Origin: Acidobacteriota bacterium
GTDB taxonomy: Bacteria; Acidobacteriota; Terriglobia; Terriglobales; Acidobacteriaceae
Reading direction: 5' to 3'
NCBI GenBank assembly: GCA_021781255.1
Contig: JAJXXG010000952.1
Coordinates: forward strand, 1-8,501
DNA: 8,501 bases
The translations under genes were made by a program, and so were the position numbers. Below, one piece after another: positions 6,324 through 8,501 of this stretch. Below the pieces are notes generated by a model. That model was not told the DNA's origin, ran no database searches, and saw only the letters and a program-made list of their open reading frames with translations. Position 1 is the first letter of the stretch, and each line of letters starts with the position of its first letter.

Positions 6324-6854
6324 TCAGGGCTCTTCGTCTGTCTCGTCTTCGTCGTCGGACTCGTCCTCCCTGGGGATGAAGGCATCCACGAGGAGGAGAC
6401 AGGCGCCGGTGACGATGGAGGAGTCTGCAACGTTGAAGTCGGGCCAGTGGTAGCGGAAGATGTGGACTTCAATGAAGTCGATGACGGAACCGTAGTAGAT
6501 GCGATCGTGAACATTGCCCAGAGCTCCTGCGAAGATGAGCGACAACGCCACAGTGGTGAGGGTGAAGCGATAGCCCAGGCGCACCATGGCGATGAGCACG
6601 GCGAGCGCAGCCACCAGCGAGAAGGTGACGAGAGCCCATCGCACCGTGGCCGGCGAGGTGGAGTCGGCGAAGATGGAGAATGCCGCGCCCTCGTTGGTCC
6701 AATGCGTAATGCGGAGCACGCCCGGGATGATGGGGATGGCGCCGCCGATGCGGATGTGGCTGGCGACCCACTTCTTGGTGATGTGGTCCGCCAGCATGAC
6801 GAGAGCAGAGATGGCGAGCAGCCATGGAAGACGCCGAGGGAGAGAGAAGCTCAT
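6324..6854 (-). CDS. lspA: Lipoprotein signal peptidase (signal peptidase II)
   Basis: A 176-aa inner-membrane aspartyl protease that cleaves the signal peptide of prolipoproteins after the lipobox Cys has been diacylated. Four membrane segments are visible at about 10-27, 72-91, 97-113 and 145-160. The family motifs are in order: ADHITKKWV with Asp23, NEGAAFS (54-60; usually NTGAAFS), GALGNVHDR with catalytic Asp117, GSVIDF (122-127) and FNVADSSI with catalytic Asp144. The ATG at 6854 overlaps the ileS stop as ATGA, indicating translational coupling; a longer frame to 6983 only reads into ileS. Unusual features are Glu55 for the common Thr and a very acidic C-terminal tail, with 11 of residues 163-176 Asp or Glu, predicted to be cytoplasmic. 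The ileS-lspA pair is a common bacterial arrangement, which supports the call. Confidence 0.95.
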   Translation of the reverse strand: MSFSLPRRLPWLLAISALVMLADHITKKWVASHIRIGGAIPIIPGVLRITHWTNEGAAFSIFADSTSPATVRWALVTFSLVAALAVLIAMVRLGYRFTLTTVALSLIFAGALGNVHDRIYYGSVIDFIEVHIFRYHWPDFNVADSSIVTGACLLLVDAFIPREDESDDEDETDEEP

Positions 6855-8501
6855 TGTGCTGCCTCCCCGGCCTGCGGCGGCGCAATGCCCATCTCTTTCA
6901 GCGCGTCGTGGCAGCGCGTGCAGACGTTCTGCCAGATGCCGTAGTCGGCGACCTGCGGCATGAAGTTCCAGCAGCGAGCGCACTTGGTGCCGCTGGCGGG
7001 CAGGGCGATGACGGCGAGCTCGGCGCCTTCCACTACGGAGACCGCGGAGACATTGATGATCTCCTTGAGGCCTGCGGCATGGCGCTGCAGGAGCCGGAGC
7101 AAGTCGCCGGAGGCCGCGATCTCCAACTCCGCCTCAAGGCCCTTGCCGATGCGCTTGGCCTGGCGTGCATCTTCCAGGACGCGAAGCGCCTCGTCGCGAA
7201 CCGCGAAGAGCTGCTTCCACTCGTCGAGCACCGGGGCAGGATTGGAGGAGTAGATATCCTCGGGCCTGGGGAAGAGCGCAAGATGCACGCTTGCCGGACG
7301 GCCCTCGACCGCGGGGAGATACTCCCAGACCTCATCGGCGGTGAAGCTGAGGATGGGGGCGACGAGACGAACGAGCGCCTCGGTTATCTGCCAGAGGACA
7401 GTTTGCGCCGAGCGCCGGGCGTGATTCGTCGGCGCGAAGGTGTACATGCGGTCCTTGAGCACGTCGAGGTAGAAGGCGCTGAGGTCAACGATGGCAAACT
7501 CATTGACGGCCTGATAGACGCGATGGAACTCGAAGGCCTCGTACCAGCCGAGGATCTTCTCGGTGAGGTCACGGGTGCGGGCGAGCATGTAGCGGTCGAG
7601 CGGAAGCAGATGCTGCTCCGGGACGCGATCGCGGGCAGGGTCGAATCCACTTAGGTTGCCGAGCAGGAAGCGGAAGGTGTTGCGGATTTTGCGATAGAGC
7701 TCGGCGCAGCGCTGCATGAGGTTTTCGCTGGCCGCCATGTCTTCGCGGAAGTCGACGGAAGCAACCCAGAGGCGGACTATCTCGCCGCCCATGCGGTTGG
7801 CGATGTCGACTGGGTCAACGCCGTTGCCGAGGGACTTGGACATGGCGCGGCCCTGCTCGTCGAGCGTCCAGCCGGCGGTGGCGACATGCGAGTACGGCGC
7901 GCGGCCGCGAAGGGCGACGGAGGTGAGTAGCGAGGAGTGGAACCAGCCTCGATGCTGGTCGCCGCCCTCGAGATAGAGGCACCTGGTGCCGCTCTCGCTA
8001 TGGAAGGACTTGTAGGGCGCTTTGAGATCCGAGTCGGACTCGCAGACGGCGAACCAGCTTGTGCCGGAGTCGAACCAGACGTCGAGGATGTCAGTTTCCT
8101 TGCGGAACTGGCTGCCGCCGCAATGGGCGCAGGTGACGCCGCTGGGCAGCAGGGCAGATGTCTCAGTGGTGTGCCAGGCCTCGGCGCCTTCGCGCTCGAA
8201 GAGGTCGATGATCGTGCGGTTCAGCGCGGGGTCGAGGATGGGCTTGTTGCAGTCTTCGCAGAGGAAGACGGCGATGGGCACACCCCAGATGCGCTGACGG
8301 CTGATGCACCAGTCCGGGCGGGTTGCGATCATGTTGGTGATACGCTCTTTGCCCCAGGCTGGATCCCAGACGACCTTATCAATTTCTTCCACGGTGAGTT
8401 GGCGGAAGGTTGTTTCGCTTCCGTCGGCGCGCTGGACGGGGGTTTCAAGGCCGATGAACCACTGCTCGGTGGCGCGGAAGATGACGGGATTGTGGCAGCG
8501 C
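6851..8501 (-). CDS. ileS: Isoleucyl-tRNA synthetase, C-terminal part (5' end outside window)
   Basis: About 549 codons of a class I aminoacyl-tRNA synthetase that charges tRNA-Ile with isoleucine. The frame is open to the right edge (first residues RCHNPVIFRATEQWFIGLE), so roughly the N-terminal 40%, with the HIGH motif and most of the editing domain, is missing. Visible are WCISRQRIWGVP (near 8300), Cys pairs CEDC and CAHC as in the family, LDVWFDSGTSW, EGGDQHRGWFHSSLL, and the KMSKS-loop version AMSKS (near 7832-7846). The helical anticodon-binding domain follows (about 7300-7660), then the C-terminal zinc ribbon CARC-16-CTRC (6911-6982), which E. coli-type IleRS uses for tRNA binding. The stop overlaps the lspA start by 4 nt. 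Confusion with ValRS or LeuRS is unlikely, given the terminal zinc ribbon and the lspA neighbour. Confidence 0.95.
   Translation of the reverse strand, partial: RCHNPVIFRATEQWFIGLETPVQRADGSETTFRQLTVEEIDKVVWDPAWGKERITNMIATRPDWCISRQRIWGVPIAVFLCEDCNKPILDPALNRTIIDLFEREGAEAWHTTETSALLPSGVTCAHCGGSQFRKETDILDVWFDSGTSWFAVCESDSDLKAPYKSFHSESGTRCLYLEGGDQHRGWFHSSLLTSVALRGRAPYSHVATAGWTLDEQGRAMSKSLGNGVDPVDIANRMGGEIVRLWVASVDFREDMAASENLMQRCAELYRKIRNTFRFLLGNLSGFDPARDRVPEQHLLPLDRYMLARTRDLTEKILGWYEAFEFHRVYQAVNEFAIVDLSAFYLDVLKDRMYTFAPTNHARRSAQTVLWQITEALVRLVAPILSFTADEVWEYLPAVEGRPASVHLALFPRPEDIYSSNPAPVLDEWKQLFAVRDEALRVLEDARQAKRIGKGLEAELEIAASGDLLRLLQRHAAGLKEIINVSAVSVVEGAELAVIALPASGTKCARCWNFMPQVADYGIWQNVCTRCHDALKEMGIAPPQAGEAAQ

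Noticed and set aside
6162..6944. A 260-codon open frame on the + strand
   Set aside because: It is antisense to lspA and part of ileS, both with complete motifs in this stretch.
6855..6983. A 43-residue N-terminal extension of LspA
   Set aside because: It is the ileS 3' end read in another frame, over the IleRS zinc ribbon. The ATGA overlap at 6851-6854 is the natural start.

Overview
The window is about 60% GC, with short gaps between genes and no mobile elements, CRISPR arrays or RNA genes that I can see. Gene content suggests a heterotrophic Gram-negative bacterium with many secreted proteins. An Acidobacteriota (Terriglobia-type) soil bacterium is my best guess. It rests on the mix of a bacterial myo-inositol oxygenase, exported peptidase-type enzymes and an orphan TonB C-terminal-domain protein, not on a marker gene.

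Layout from left to right. Positions 1-300 (- strand) hold the N-terminal 100 codons of a HAD-superfamily hydrolase that runs off the window. Divergent from it, 465-926 (+) encodes a small exported protein with a TonB-type C-terminal domain; it has a good SD and a perfect TTGACA -35 upstream, and ends in a strong rho-independent terminator at 953-1000. Positions 1017-2333 (- strand) encode an exported metal-dependent amidohydrolase with a complete metal site. Divergent from that, 2545-3402 (+) encodes a complete myo-inositol oxygenase (MIOX). Its leader contains three closely packed inverted repeats, two of which share bases and so cannot form together. A bidirectional terminator hairpin (3432-3461) separates it from the convergent 3487-6102 (- strand) gene for an exported M1 (gluzincin) aminopeptidase. 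Positions 6324-6854 (- strand) are lspA (signal peptidase II). It overlaps by ATGA the end of ileS (isoleucyl-tRNA synthetase, 6851-8501, - strand), whose 5' part lies outside the window.

Functionally, the right third is the widely conserved ileS-lspA housekeeping pair. The middle holds two exported enzymes that may act on peptides or related amides (the M1 aminopeptidase and the amidohydrolase), plus a cytosolic MIOX that would turn myo-inositol into D-glucuronate. No uronate or inositol transport genes are visible, so MIOX appears to be a stand-alone transcription unit. I see no clearly novel multi-gene system. The most interesting points are the bacterial MIOX with its structured leader, the acidic tail on LspA and the TonB-domain protein without a TonB anchor.
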